From contig CACYXI010000004.1 of assembly GCA_902778265.1 (NCBI GenBank), positions 1-53,921 of the forward strand: a stretch of DNA of 53,921 nucleotides. Direction: 5' to 3'. The notes below the pieces were generated by a model, which had not been told where the DNA came from, did not search any database, and saw only the letters and a program-made list of their open reading frames with translations. Numbering within the stretch: the first letter of the stretch is position 1; each line of letters starts with the position of its first letter. Origin of the DNA: an uncultured Bacteroidales bacterium (lineage in GTDB: Bacteria > Bacteroidota > Bacteroidia > Bacteroidales > Bacteroidaceae). Of the stretch, positions 33,917 to 42,331 are shown one piece after another. The position numbers were made by a program, and so were the translations under genes.

Positions 33917-34011
33917 AACTGACAATAATTACCAATCTTACCAATCTTTTTCCATTAATTTTCTTTTTTTTATTGGGTAAAGATTGGTAAGATTGGTAAT
34001 TATTGTCAGTT
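33917..34011. repeat. Palindromic repeat AACTGACAATAATTACC, copy 4
   Basis: Arms 33917-33949 and 33979-34011 are 33 bp and identical to those of copy 1. The right flank is AAAAGCAGCTTGCTGCC, as in copy 1. The left cap (GCACC..GGTGC) is missing because the MITE-like element lies there. The stretch 34012-34158 contains a GAAAATTATTCACGATG module (reverse) and GGAGCGTAAGCTCC, and no gene. Confidence 0.9.
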
Positions 34012-34158
34012 AAAAGCAGCTTGCTGCCAAACTATTGTATGCTGCACTTTTTGAAAAAAATATAATTTTCTGAGTTAAATTTTCTGGCCATCGTGAATAA
34101 TTTTCTGGAAAGCATAAGGAGCGTAAGCTCCAAAGTCAACTGGGTGGTTAGTGGCAAT

Positions 34159-35280
34159 TTATTTCAACCTTGCCACGCCGCCATTCTTTTTGAACTGCAA
34201 GACACATTGCTGCAAGCAATGGTTGACGTGATCAAAGATATAGGCAGGATCAAAGGCACGTCCGGCAATACGAGTCTCGAAATGCAGATGCTCCGTGGTT
34301 GCACGACCAGTTCGGCCAGTAGTACCTATAACATCTCCAGCCTTTACCTTGTCACCCACGTTCACAAAGTTCTTGCTGTTATGCGAATAGCGAGTCTCAA
34401 GTCCGTTGGCATGACGAACGGTGATGCACTTGCCATAGCCAGAGAAATTTCCCGACTGCACCACAAGCCCATCAAAGACGGCATAGACCTCCTTGTTTGG
34501 CGCATTCTTTATATCCACACCCGAATGATGACGCTTGCCACCATAGCCACTTATTACATGAGAATCGTCGAGAGGATAGCGCCACGACTTGATGGCGGTG
34601 AGATCCAGACGATACACAGCCTTATTGCCGAAAGGATCGTTAGTATCCATACTCATCCCTTCCGGCTCTTTCTTCTTACGCTCTTTTCGAGCACAAGTAA
34701 CCTCGATGCCTCTATCTACCTTCTTGAAAGTAACCACCTGACAATGAAGCGCATGGGCTTCCACATCAAGGATTGTCTCAGGATTTATTCTGCGACCGTT
34801 CACCATTATAGCAAACAGCAAACAGGGAAGGTTGCCCTCACCACCCACAATAGCGATGGTCTGACCAGCCTTGACGTGCTGTCCTACTTTTACGAGGTTC
34901 TGCGCATTACGGCCATAGACAGTCTCAAGACCGTTATCATGACGAATCACCACCACGTTACCCAACTGTCGGGTATTACGTGAAAGTCTGACCACACCAC
35001 CGAACATAGCCTTCACGGCATCGCCCTTGGTCGTCTCTATGAGGATATCAGAAGGAGTGACATCAGCAATCTTTCCCACAGGAAGAGGGAAGGAGTATTC
35101 GTTCTTTGCCATCTGGGCGAAATCCACCTGAAAGGCATTGGAATGAACGAACAATCCCGGGGTCTCGACGCTAATCTGCTGCTGCTCAACAGGCGAAAGA
35201 TCGTCCTTTGCAAAGCTCGTCAGACAGAGCATCAAGATGCACCCAAATATTATTGTTTTAAACGTACGATTTAGGCTCAT
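34159..35280 (-). CDS. M23 family metallopeptidase with a degenerate and an intact LytM domain
   Basis: A secreted peptidoglycan endopeptidase or EnvC-like amidase activator of 373 residues, with signal TIIFGCILMLCLTSFA. Two LytM-like modules are seen. The first (about 60-165) lacks the metal ligands: LLFAIM stands where H-x-H is expected. The second (about 235-345) has HHSGVDI with His252 and Asp256 and HLHFE with His331 and His333, the full zinc set. So the second module should be catalytic and the first structural or peptidoglycan-binding. A perfect promoter ends only five bases before the ATG, so the mRNA is likely leaderless or nearly so. A septal role alongside the amidase at 22.3 kb is conceivable but is inference. 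Confidence 0.88.
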   Translation of the reverse strand: MSLNRTFKTIIFGCILMLCLTSFAKDDLSPVEQQQISVETPGLFVHSNAFQVDFAQMAKNEYSFPLPVGKIADVTPSDILIETTKGDAVKAMFGGVVRLSRNTRQLGNVVVIRHDNGLETVYGRNAQNLVKVGQHVKAGQTIAIVGGEGNLPCLLFAIMVNGRRINPETILDVEAHALHCQVVTFKKVDRGIEVTCARKERKKKEPEGMSMDTNDPFGNKAVYRLDLTAIKSWRYPLDDSHVISGYGGKRHHSGVDIKNAPNKEVYAVFDGLVVQSGNFSGYGKCITVRHANGLETRYSHNSKNFVNVGDKVKAGDVIGTTGRTGRATTEHLHFETRIAGRAFDPAYIFDHVNHCLQQCVLQFKKNGGVARLK

Positions 35281-35285
35281 GTGTG

Positions 35286-35316
35286 CAAAGATACGAAAAA
35301 AAGTCGTAAAAACAAA
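35286..35316 (-). promoter_or_regulatory. Perfect promoter for the M23 peptidase gene
   Basis: Minus strand TTTG (35316-35313), 19-base spacer, TATCTTTG (35293-35286). The ATG begins at 35280, so transcription should start at or within a few bases of the start codon. Confidence 0.85.
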
Positions 35317-35465
35317 GCGATTATGGAAGATTAACGCTATTCGGCAAAAATTAACGTGGTATAAAATTCCTCAAAAACAGCTCATGGAAAGGGAATTTTG
35401 GGAAAGTAAATTATCAGTAAATTATATTTCATAATTATAATTTAATAAGTGAGTTCGAACTCGCG

Positions 35466-35660
35466 TTACTTGCCGCTCTCAAGGATTTTCTTGATTTCCT
35501 CGTCGGTCTTTGTGAGTTTGTCTTTACAGAGCTTGATGAGCTGCTGGGCATTCTTTAGTTCCGTACTCATCATGTCAATGTCGAGTTCGCCGCTCTCCAT
35601 TTTCTTTACAATCTCCTCGAGTTGTGAGACTGCCTCTTCATAATTAGGTACCTTTTTCAT
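35466..35660 (-). CDS. xseB: Exodeoxyribonuclease VII small subunit
   Basis: The 64-residue product is the normal XseB size. It forms the coiled-coil partner of XseA in the single-strand-specific exonuclease VII. NYEEAVSQLEEIVKKMESGE and LDIDMMSTELKNAQQLIKLC are the typical two-helix signature. It lies downstream of xseA on the same strand across 98 bp that contain a CGCAAAGA-unit palindrome, so it is probably co-transcribed with xseA. Confidence 0.93.
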   Translation of the reverse strand: MKKVPNYEEAVSQLEEIVKKMESGELDIDMMSTELKNAQQLIKLCKDKLTKTDEEIKKILESGK

Positions 35661-35676
35661 ATTTCTTTTGAATTAA

Positions 35677-35748
35677 ACGCAAAGATGCAAAGGCACAGAG
35701 AATTTCAAGAAAGGAAATGAAACTTTGCATCTCAGCGTCTTTGCGTTG
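35677..35748. repeat. Palindrome of CGCAAAGA-type units between xseA and xseB
   Basis: Left arm AACGCAAAGATGCAAAG (35677-35693) and right arm CTTTGCATCTCAGCGTCTTTGCGTT (35724-35748; CTTTGCATC then CTTTGCGTT units). A half-copy of the same unit (CTTTGCGTCTT, CTTTGCGTTT) occurs at 176-204. Confidence 0.8.
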
Positions 35749-35758
35749 GATAAAAACG

Positions 35759-37042
35759 TTATTTTACGATTGTATCAATAGCTCCAGAAGCCATAACGAC
35801 TGTTATCTCATCGCCTTTCTTGAGCGATTTCGGGTCTTTTATCGCCATTCCATCGTGAAGAGCGATGCTATACCCCCTTCTCAGAACATGGATTGGATCA
35901 ACGGCATTTGTGCGTTGCGAGAGCATTTCCAACTGGTATGACGCTCTTTCAATTCTGTTCTTTATGACGAGCGGAAGCCTCTGCTCGATAGTCGTTATTC
36001 GGTTCTGCTCTATGTTGATGGTTCGGGTTACGGATGTCTGGATACGAGTACTGATATTCGCGAGCCTTGCCTCTTCCTTTGTCTTCTTTAACGAGAAAGC
36101 AACAGGCAGGAAACTCTGGATTCTACCAAGACGAAGACGTTCACGCTCCATTCTTGTACGGACATAATCCGTAATACTTCGGGAAGCATTCTCTATTCTG
36201 TCGAGCGTTTCTATTAGATTGTCGATAAGCCAAGTGGCTGCAGCCGTCGGAGTCTTTACCCTGACGCATGAAATCATGTCGAGGATGCACTCGTCACGAT
36301 CATGCCCTATGCCGGTTATTATAGGTAATGGAAAGTTTGCCACGTTCTCGGCAAGTTCGAGGGTGTCGAAACCAGAGAAATCGCTCGTTGCACCACCACC
36401 TCTAATGATGACCACAACGTCAAAATCCTCGATGGAATCGTTGATTTTGTTAAGTGCGGCTATGATTGTCTGCTCAACTTGCTCGCCTTGCATTACGGCA
36501 GGAAAGAGTCGGGTAGTGAACTGAAATCCATACTCGTTATTGAGTAATTGGTTGCAGAAATCCCCATATCCTGCGGCTGTTTGGGAAGAAATAACGGCAA
36601 CCCTTTGGGCGAACATAGGAATGGTGAGGGACTTGTTCAGGTCAAAGACGCCCTCACGCTTCAAGGTCTGGATTATCTCCTGACGTTGGCGAGCCATATC
36701 GCCAAGGGTGTAGTTAGGATCAATATCCTGAACAATCCATGAGAAACCATAGGCCTCGTGAAACTGAGCCTTTACCAAGAGCAGCACCTTCATTCCGGGA
36801 TGAGGACGTTCGCCAGTCACCTTCATGAACTTAGGCAGGACATAGCTCCACGTGCTTCTCCAGCAACGAGCCTGAGCACGTGCAACCAACGTATCCTCGT
36901 CTTTCTGTACCAGATCCATATAGCAATGTCCACCCGACTCGCGACATTCCGCGAGTTCGGCTTCTACCCAATAGGTTTCGCAAATAGAATAGTCAATAAC
37001 CTGTCGGACGAGATTGTTGAGTTGGTAGAGTGTCAGGTTCAT
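35759..37042 (-). CDS. xseA: Exodeoxyribonuclease VII large subunit
   Basis: Catalytic subunit of exonuclease VII, which degrades single-stranded DNA from both ends in mismatch repair and recombination. The 427 residues have an N-terminal OB-fold (about 1-105, HCYMDLVQKDE, GERPHPGMKVLLLVK), the catalytic part with RVAVISSQTAAGYGDF and VVIIRGGGATSDFSGFD (the conserved R-G-G-G motif), GIGHDRDECILD, and a long C-terminal coiled coil. A perfect promoter lies 20 bases upstream, back to back with that of the MATE gene. Confidence 0.95.
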   Translation of the reverse strand: MNLTLYQLNNLVRQVIDYSICETYWVEAELAECRESGGHCYMDLVQKDEDTLVARAQARCWRSTWSYVLPKFMKVTGERPHPGMKVLLLVKAQFHEAYGFSWIVQDIDPNYTLGDMARQRQEIIQTLKREGVFDLNKSLTIPMFAQRVAVISSQTAAGYGDFCNQLLNNEYGFQFTTRLFPAVMQGEQVEQTIIAALNKINDSIEDFDVVVIIRGGGATSDFSGFDTLELAENVANFPLPIITGIGHDRDECILDMISCVRVKTPTAAATWLIDNLIETLDRIENASRSITDYVRTRMERERLRLGRIQSFLPVAFSLKKTKEEARLANISTRIQTSVTRTINIEQNRITTIEQRLPLVIKNRIERASYQLEMLSQRTNAVDPIHVLRRGYSIALHDGMAIKDPKSLKKGDEITVVMASGAIDTIVK

Positions 37043-37061
37043 AAAGATGTCTATTTTGCCA

Positions 37062-37092
37062 CAAAGTTATGAGAAAAAACTGATTCGGCAAA
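37062..37092 (-). promoter_or_regulatory. Perfect promoter for xseA
   Basis: Minus strand TTTG (37092-37089), 19 bases, TAACTTTG (37069-37062). Confidence 0.85.
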
Positions 37093-37110
37093 ACAAATTA
37101 ACGAATTTAT

Positions 37111-37141
37111 TTTGAAATGAGGTAAAAATATACTAACTTTG
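37111..37141 (+). promoter_or_regulatory. Perfect promoter for the MATE transporter gene
   Basis: TTTG (37111-37114), 19 bases, TAACTTTG (37134-37141). It is divergent from the xseA promoter, with the two -33 elements 18 bases apart. Confidence 0.85.
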
Positions 37142-37166
37142 TACCCTAAATAAATAATGTACGTAA

Positions 37167-38507
37167 ATGGATAATCAACAAGCCACTTTGGAGCTGGGCA
37201 CAAAGCCCGTTGGACGATTGCTGATGCAGTATGCCCTTCCGGCTATCGTAGCTATGGTAGCAGCCTCGCTCTATAATATGGTGGATAGAATTTTCATAGG
37301 CCGAGGCGTTGGTTCTACAGCAATAGCCGGATTGGCTATCACCTTCCCATTCATGAACTTGTCGGCTGCCTTTGGTGCGGCTATCGGTGTGGGATCTTCT
37401 ACATTCATAAGCGTAAAGCTTGGTCAGCGTGACTATGGCATAGCCAATAAGGTGCTGGGTAACTGCGTGATGCTGAACATCATTGTAGGTATTGTATTCG
37501 GCGGATTATGCCTATTGTTTCTTGACCCTATACTCAGATTCTTTGGTGCATCGGAAGAATCGCTTCCCTTTGCAAGGGATTATATGCAGATAATCCTTTT
37601 GGGTAATGCCTTTACGCATCTGTACTTTGGTTTGAATGCAGTACTTCGCTCAGCAAGTAAACCTCGCCATGCTATGTATGCCACGATTTTTACGGTTGTT
37701 CTCAATACGATTCTCGACCCTCTGTTCATCTATGGCTTGGATTTCGGAATACGTGGAGCTGCATTTGCCACGGTTCTATCGCAGATTATCGCGCTTAGCT
37801 GGCAATGGAAACTTTTCTCCAACAAAGAAGAACTGCTACATTTCGACTATAGCCTGTTCAGAATCAACAAGCCAATAGTAAAGAACATCATAGGCATTGG
37901 AATGTCGCCATTCGCAATGAACTCATGTGCGTGTCTGGTGGTCATTTTTATTAATAACAGCCTGATGAAATACGGAGGCGACCTTGCCGTTGGTGCCTAC
38001 GGCATTGCCCAGGGCGTTGGCTTTGTGTTTGTTATGATCACGATGGGCATAAACCAGGGAATGCAGCCGATAGCTGGCTATAACTTTGGTGCCCAGAACT
38101 ATGACCGTCTTCGTCAGGTGGTGAAGATAGCAATGATATGTGCAACGGCTGTGTGTACATTCGGTTTCCTCATTGCTATGTTTGCAGCCTATCCTTGTGC
38201 AAGACTCTTTACTCAGGATGAGTCGCTGATCAGTATTGCAGAGACGGCAATAAGAATGATGATGATGATGTTCCCTATTGTGGGATTCCAGATAGTAGTA
38301 ACCAATTTCTTCCAGAGTACGGGCAAGGCAAAGGTGAGTATGTTCTTGTCTCTGTCTCGCCAGTTGCTGTTCCTTGTTCCTGCCCTTGCTATCTTCTCAA
38401 GAATCTGGGGACTTTGGGGCGTGTGGATCGCGATGCCGTTCTCTGATGCCCTCGCTACGGTTGTAGCGGCGGTAATGATGAAAAAATCGAGCGTATGGAA
38501 AAAGTAA
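37167..38507 (+). CDS. MATE family efflux transporter
   Basis: Inner-membrane antiporter of 446 residues with twelve predicted spans in two similar halves. The N-terminal half starts GTKPVGRLLMQYALPAIVAMV and YNMVDRIFIGRGVG (the MATE first-helix Asn-x-x-Asp pattern); the second half begins near FAMNSCACLVVIFINN. MGINQGMQPIAGYNFGAQNYDR is a characteristic MATE segment. The substrate (cationic drugs, dyes or metabolites) cannot be told. It is transcribed from a perfect promoter and overlaps the next gene by 13 bp. Confidence 0.92.
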   Translation: MDNQQATLELGTKPVGRLLMQYALPAIVAMVAASLYNMVDRIFIGRGVGSTAIAGLAITFPFMNLSAAFGAAIGVGSSTFISVKLGQRDYGIANKVLGNCVMLNIIVGIVFGGLCLLFLDPILRFFGASEESLPFARDYMQIILLGNAFTHLYFGLNAVLRSASKPRHAMYATIFTVVLNTILDPLFIYGLDFGIRGAAFATVLSQIIALSWQWKLFSNKEELLHFDYSLFRINKPIVKNIIGIGMSPFAMNSCACLVVIFINNSLMKYGGDLAVGAYGIAQGVGFVFVMITMGINQGMQPIAGYNFGAQNYDRLRQVVKIAMICATAVCTFGFLIAMFAAYPCARLFTQDESLISIAETAIRMMMMMFPIVGFQIVVTNFFQSTGKAKVSMFLSLSRQLLFLVPALAIFSRIWGLWGVWIAMPFSDALATVVAAVMMKKSSVWKK

Positions 38508-39127
38508 TTATCAACGTAGGTCGTCAGGTTGGCTGTGGCGGTAGGGAGATCGCCCAGTTACTTGCAAAGGAGTTTAAAGCTCGTTTGCTCGACAAGGAGC
38601 TTCTTGACCTGGCCGCACAGGAGAGCGGTTTCTCGGCAAAACTATTCAAGCAGCACGATGAGCACAGGGGATTCTTCAATCACCTGTTCCACTTTCGTGG
38701 TACGGTTACTTCCGGGCCTTTCTATGAGGATAAGCTATCGCCAGAGGCGTTGTTCAAGTTCCAGAGTGATGCTATCAGGAAAGCTGCCAGCGAAAGCTCG
38801 TGTGTCTTTATTGGCAGATCAGCCGACTATGTGCTCAGGGATATGGAGAATGTGGTGAACGTCTTCATTACTGCAGATATGGAAGACCGCATAGAGTGCG
38901 TCTCAAAGGTTAAGATGTGTGATAGCGAGACTGCCCGGAAGCTCATAGAGAGAAAGGAAGAGGAAAGGGCTGCCTACTACAACTATTACACAGGAAAGAA
39001 GTGGGGAGATTCAAAGAGCTATGACCTCTGCGTAAATTCCTCACTATTGGGAATAGAAAATACGGCAAGACTCATCTCGGGATTTGTCCGTGAGGTGATT
39101 TCGAAGAAGGAAGTGAATTGTGACTAA
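38495..39127 (+). CDS. Cytidylate kinase-like family protein
   Basis: A 210-residue P-loop kinase of the cytidylate-kinase-like (Cytidylate_kin2) group, which is common in Bacteroidetes beside transporters. It has IINVGRQVGCGGREIAQLLA (a G-R-x-x-G-x-G-G-R-E nucleotide loop instead of a canonical GKS/T Walker A), FIGRSADYVL, and a C-terminal arginine-rich lid (RKLIERKEEERAAYYNYYTG). The authentic substrate is not known; the missing GK(S/T) distinguishes it from Cmk. It overlaps the end of the MATE gene by 13 bp, so the two are translationally coupled. Confidence 0.85.
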   Translation: MEKVIINVGRQVGCGGREIAQLLAKEFKARLLDKELLDLAAQESGFSAKLFKQHDEHRGFFNHLFHFRGTVTSGPFYEDKLSPEALFKFQSDAIRKAASESSCVFIGRSADYVLRDMENVVNVFITADMEDRIECVSKVKMCDSETARKLIERKEEERAAYYNYYTGKKWGDSKSYDLCVNSSLLGIENTARLISGFVREVISKKEVNCD

Positions 39128-39152
39128 TAAATAACGTTTAATACTTAGACAA

Positions 39153-40331
39153 ATGAAAAAGATTCTATTGTTAGGTTCCGGGGAACTTGGTAAGGAGTTC
39201 GTTCTCGCTGCAAAGCGTAAGGGCGTTTATGTAGTGGCATGTGACAAATACGACAATGCCCCAGCTATGCAGGTGGCAGACGAGCGTGAGGTGTTCTCAA
39301 TGCTCGATGGCGATGCACTTGCTGCAGTAGTTAACAAGCATAAGCCAGACATCATCGTACCAGAGATTGAGGCTATCCGTACAGAACGTCTCTTCGACTT
39401 TGAGAAGCAGGGCATACAGGTCGTGCCTTCTGCCCGTGCGGTGAACTACACCATGAACCGTCAGGCAATTCGTGACCTTGCAGCCAAGGAACTCGGACTC
39501 AGAACAGCAAAATATTTCTATGCTAAGACATACGAGCAGCTTGTAGAAGCAAGCAAGGAGATCGGTTTCCCATGCGTTATCAAGCCTCTCATGTCTTCTT
39601 CTGGTCATGGTCAGAGCACAGTTAAAACCTTCGAGGACTTGAAGCCTGCTTTCGATGCAGCTATGGCAGGTGCTCGTGGTGATGTTAAGGAGGTTATCAT
39701 TGAGGAATTTATCCACTTCACTTCAGAGTTCACACTTCTTACTGTTACTCAGAAGAACGGCCCTACCCTATTCTGTCCTCCAATCGGACACGTACAGGTA
39801 GGTGGCGACTATCGTGAGTCTTGGCAGCCATATCAGATTTCAGAGAAGGATCTGAAGGATGCACAGGATATGGCAGACAAGGTAACAAAGGCTTTGACAG
39901 GCTACGGAATCTGGGGTGTTGAGTTCTTCTTGACAGATACAGGCGTTGTATTCTCAGAGCTTTCTCCACGTCCACACGATACTGGTATGGTTACACTTGC
40001 CCATACAACCAACCTTTCAGAGTTTGAACTCCATCTTCGTGCGGTTCTCGGACTTCCTATCCATGACATCCGCCTTGAACATGCTGGAAGTTCTGCGGTT
40101 ATCCTTGCAGATAAGGAATATGAAGAGGCACCAGAGTATAACCTCGTTGATGCCCTGAAGGAAGAGTGTACTCGTGTACGCATCTTCGCTAAGCCAGGTG
40201 GTCATTTCGGTCGTCGTATGGGTGTTACTCTCTGCTATGGAGAGCCTGATGCTGATGTAAATGCACTTCGTGAGAAGGCTAAGCGTCTTGCAAAGACAGT
40301 TCTCGGAACTGATCCTTACATGGATAAGTAA
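39153..40331 (+). CDS. purT: Formate-dependent phosphoribosylglycinamide formyltransferase
   Basis: ATP-grasp enzyme that formylates GAR using formate and ATP, the folate-independent third step of purine synthesis; it acts on the product of PurD. The 392 residues are standard. [20 protein letters not shown] (N-terminal nucleotide loop), [25 protein letters not shown] (ATP-grasp loop) and [16 protein letters not shown] are distinctive for PurT and separate it from PurK. It follows the kinase gene by 25 bases and precedes the sulfatase-fold gene by nine, which may mean it is transcribed with both. Confidence 0.96.
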   Translation: MKKILLLGSGELGKEFVLAAKRKGVYVVACDKYDNAPAMQVADEREVFSMLDGDALAAVVNKHKPDIIVPEIEAIRTERLFDFEKQGIQVVPSARAVNYTMNRQAIRDLAAKELGLRTAKYFYAKTYEQLVEASKEIGFPCVIKPLMSSSGHGQSTVKTFEDLKPAFDAAMAGARGDVKEVIIEEFIHFTSEFTLLTVTQKNGPTLFCPPIGHVQVGGDYRESWQPYQISEKDLKDAQDMADKVTKALTGYGIWGVEFFLTDTGVVFSELSPRPHDTGMVTLAHTTNLSEFELHLRAVLGLPIHDIRLEHAGSSAVILADKEYEEAPEYNLVDALKEECTRVRIFAKPGGHFGRRMGVTLCYGEPDADVNALREKAKRLAKTVLGTDPYMDK

Positions 40332-40340
40332 ATCTCAGGA

Positions 40341-42245
40341 ATGAAATTCTGGAAAAGAATCATAGAAGGAATAAAGAACATGGGAAAGTCGCTATTCTCT
40401 AAGGATAGTATTGGCTTTCTCGTGTTCATGTATGCCCTTGGAATTGTGGAAAGCTATGCAGTTCTTCCACATTGGAAAGGGGCAAAGGTTTATGATAACC
40501 TCTACTATGAACTTTTCCTTGACCTGATTGTACTTACATTTCTTGTTGCCCTTGTTCCGCAGAAGATAAGGAAATTTCCTTTGCGTGCAACGGTCAGAGG
40601 CATTATCTATGCCATAGCCTACTCGCTTGCTATAGTTGACACGTTCTGCATGGTGCAGTTTGGCAATACTATCAGTCCATCGATGCTATTGCTTGTGGGT
40701 GAGACTACGGGAAACGAGACGGCTGAGTTTCTTGGCACCTACGTCAATTTTGACGTGGTGTTTACAACCGAACTCGGTTGGGTGTTGCTTGTTCTGCTTG
40801 TGCACGTTCTTTGGAAATGCCTAAAGACTAAACTCGAAAAGTGGATAGTTAAGGCTTGGGGTAGTTCTTTTGTTTTTCACTTTTCATCTTATGTCTGTCG
40901 TATTTTTCCTTATGCCTATTGTATTTTCACATTAGGCTTTCTGGCTATCGGTTGGAATGATACCATCACGAATAAGAAATGTATGATCAGGCATTTCAAC
41001 TGCAAGACCGTGGGCGATGTGGAGAAGGATATGAACCTGCGCCCAATGGTGGTTATGTATCAGCCTGTCTATCGCCTTGCAGATGCCATCTTCACTAATC
41101 GTCTTGTTTCACTTCAACTTGACCGATTGAAAGAAGAGGCAGAAAAAGTTGAACGGATGACTCCTGAGCAACTTGGGATTCCGCAGGGATTGATGGAGTC
41201 AAAGCCATCGGACATCATTCTGATTATAGGCGAGAGTTTCAACAAGTATCACTCTCAGCTTTATGGATATGAAAAGAAGAATACCCCACGGCAGGTGAAA
41301 CTTGCGAAGAGCGGTAGGTTGGTGAAGTATTCCGATGTTATGGCACCTTGGAATCTCACGTCCTTCGTCTTCAAGCATCTTATGACGACCTACACCGTAG
41401 GCGATAAAGGTGACTGGTGTGATTATCCGCTTTTCTGCCAGTTGTTCCGTAAGGCTGGTTATCAGGTTAACTTCCTAACGAATCAGTTCTTGCCTCATGC
41501 TAAAGATGCCATCTATGACTTTAGTGGAGGCTTCTTTATAAATGATGAGATACTGAGTAAGGTGCAGTTTGATATCAGGAATGAAGAAACGCATCTTTGG
41601 GACGAGGATCTACTGAAAGACTATGCTCGACTTGTGGCTCCACCAGAAGGTGTTATAGATACCGCCTCTGTTCCTTCGCTCACTATTTTCCATCTTATGG
41701 GACAGCATGTGAACTATCGCATCAGATGTCCGAAACAGAAGATGAAATTCTTCCCAGAAGACTATGACCGCCCGCAGAACACGCAGAAGGAAAAGAGAAA
41801 CATAGCATTCTATGATTGTGCAGTATGGTATAACGATTCTGTTGTAGGTGCTATTGTTGACCGTTTTAAGAATGATGATGCTATAATCATCTATTTCCCA
41901 GATCATGGTGATGAGGTCTATGGACCAGGTTCTCTGCATCATTGTGGAAGAAATCATACTACGAATATCACAAAGGATATTGCCCAACAGGAATACGAGG
42001 TGCCGATGTGGTTCTATTGGACGAAAAAATATGGCAAGAGACATCCTGATATTGTCACATCAATCAAGAATGCAAAGAACAAGCCTTTCATGACCGATGC
42101 TGTATCGCATCTTCTGCTTGGTCTTGCAGGAATAAAGTGCAAGGACTATCGCCCAGAACTTGATCTGCTCAGTCCGCAGTATAATGAGAAAAGGCAACGA
42201 CTGATGCAGCATCTTGTGGATTATGATGAAATAGTAAAAAAATAG
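40341..42245 (+). CDS. Phosphoethanolamine transferase-like membrane sulfatase-fold protein
   Basis: An EptA/LtaS-type enzyme that would transfer phosphoethanolamine (or a related head group) to lipid A or a surface glycan, with its active site in the periplasm. The 634 residues have about five membrane spans in the first 200, then an alkaline-phosphatase-like domain with IILIIGESFNKYHSQLYGY (metal Glu and family start), WNLTSFVFKHLMTTY (position of the Thr nucleophile), TIFHLMGQHVNY and IIYFPDHGDEVYG (metal Asp and His). The start at 40341 lies nine bases after purT; an internal ATG at 40380 is also possible. It opens the surface-glycan block. Confidence 0.88.
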   Translation: MKFWKRIIEGIKNMGKSLFSKDSIGFLVFMYALGIVESYAVLPHWKGAKVYDNLYYELFLDLIVLTFLVALVPQKIRKFPLRATVRGIIYAIAYSLAIVDTFCMVQFGNTISPSMLLLVGETTGNETAEFLGTYVNFDVVFTTELGWVLLVLLVHVLWKCLKTKLEKWIVKAWGSSFVFHFSSYVCRIFPYAYCIFTLGFLAIGWNDTITNKKCMIRHFNCKTVGDVEKDMNLRPMVVMYQPVYRLADAIFTNRLVSLQLDRLKEEAEKVERMTPEQLGIPQGLMESKPSDIILIIGESFNKYHSQLYGYEKKNTPRQVKLAKSGRLVKYSDVMAPWNLTSFVFKHLMTTYTVGDKGDWCDYPLFCQLFRKAGYQVNFLTNQFLPHAKDAIYDFSGGFFINDEILSKVQFDIRNEETHLWDEDLLKDYARLVAPPEGVIDTASVPSLTIFHLMGQHVNYRIRCPKQKMKFFPEDYDRPQNTQKEKRNIAFYDCAVWYNDSVVGAIVDRFKNDDAIIIYFPDHGDEVYGPGSLHHCGRNHTTNITKDIAQQEYEVPMWFYWTKKYGKRHPDIVTSIKNAKNKPFMTDAVSHLLLGLAGIKCKDYRPELDLLSPQYNEKRQRLMQHLVDYDEIVKK

Positions 42246-42331
42246 GTTCTCTGGTTTTATAGTTTTCAGGTCAGCATTGATAATAGACATTCTGACCTTA
42301 TAACCCCAAAAACCTTATAACCTCAAGATAT

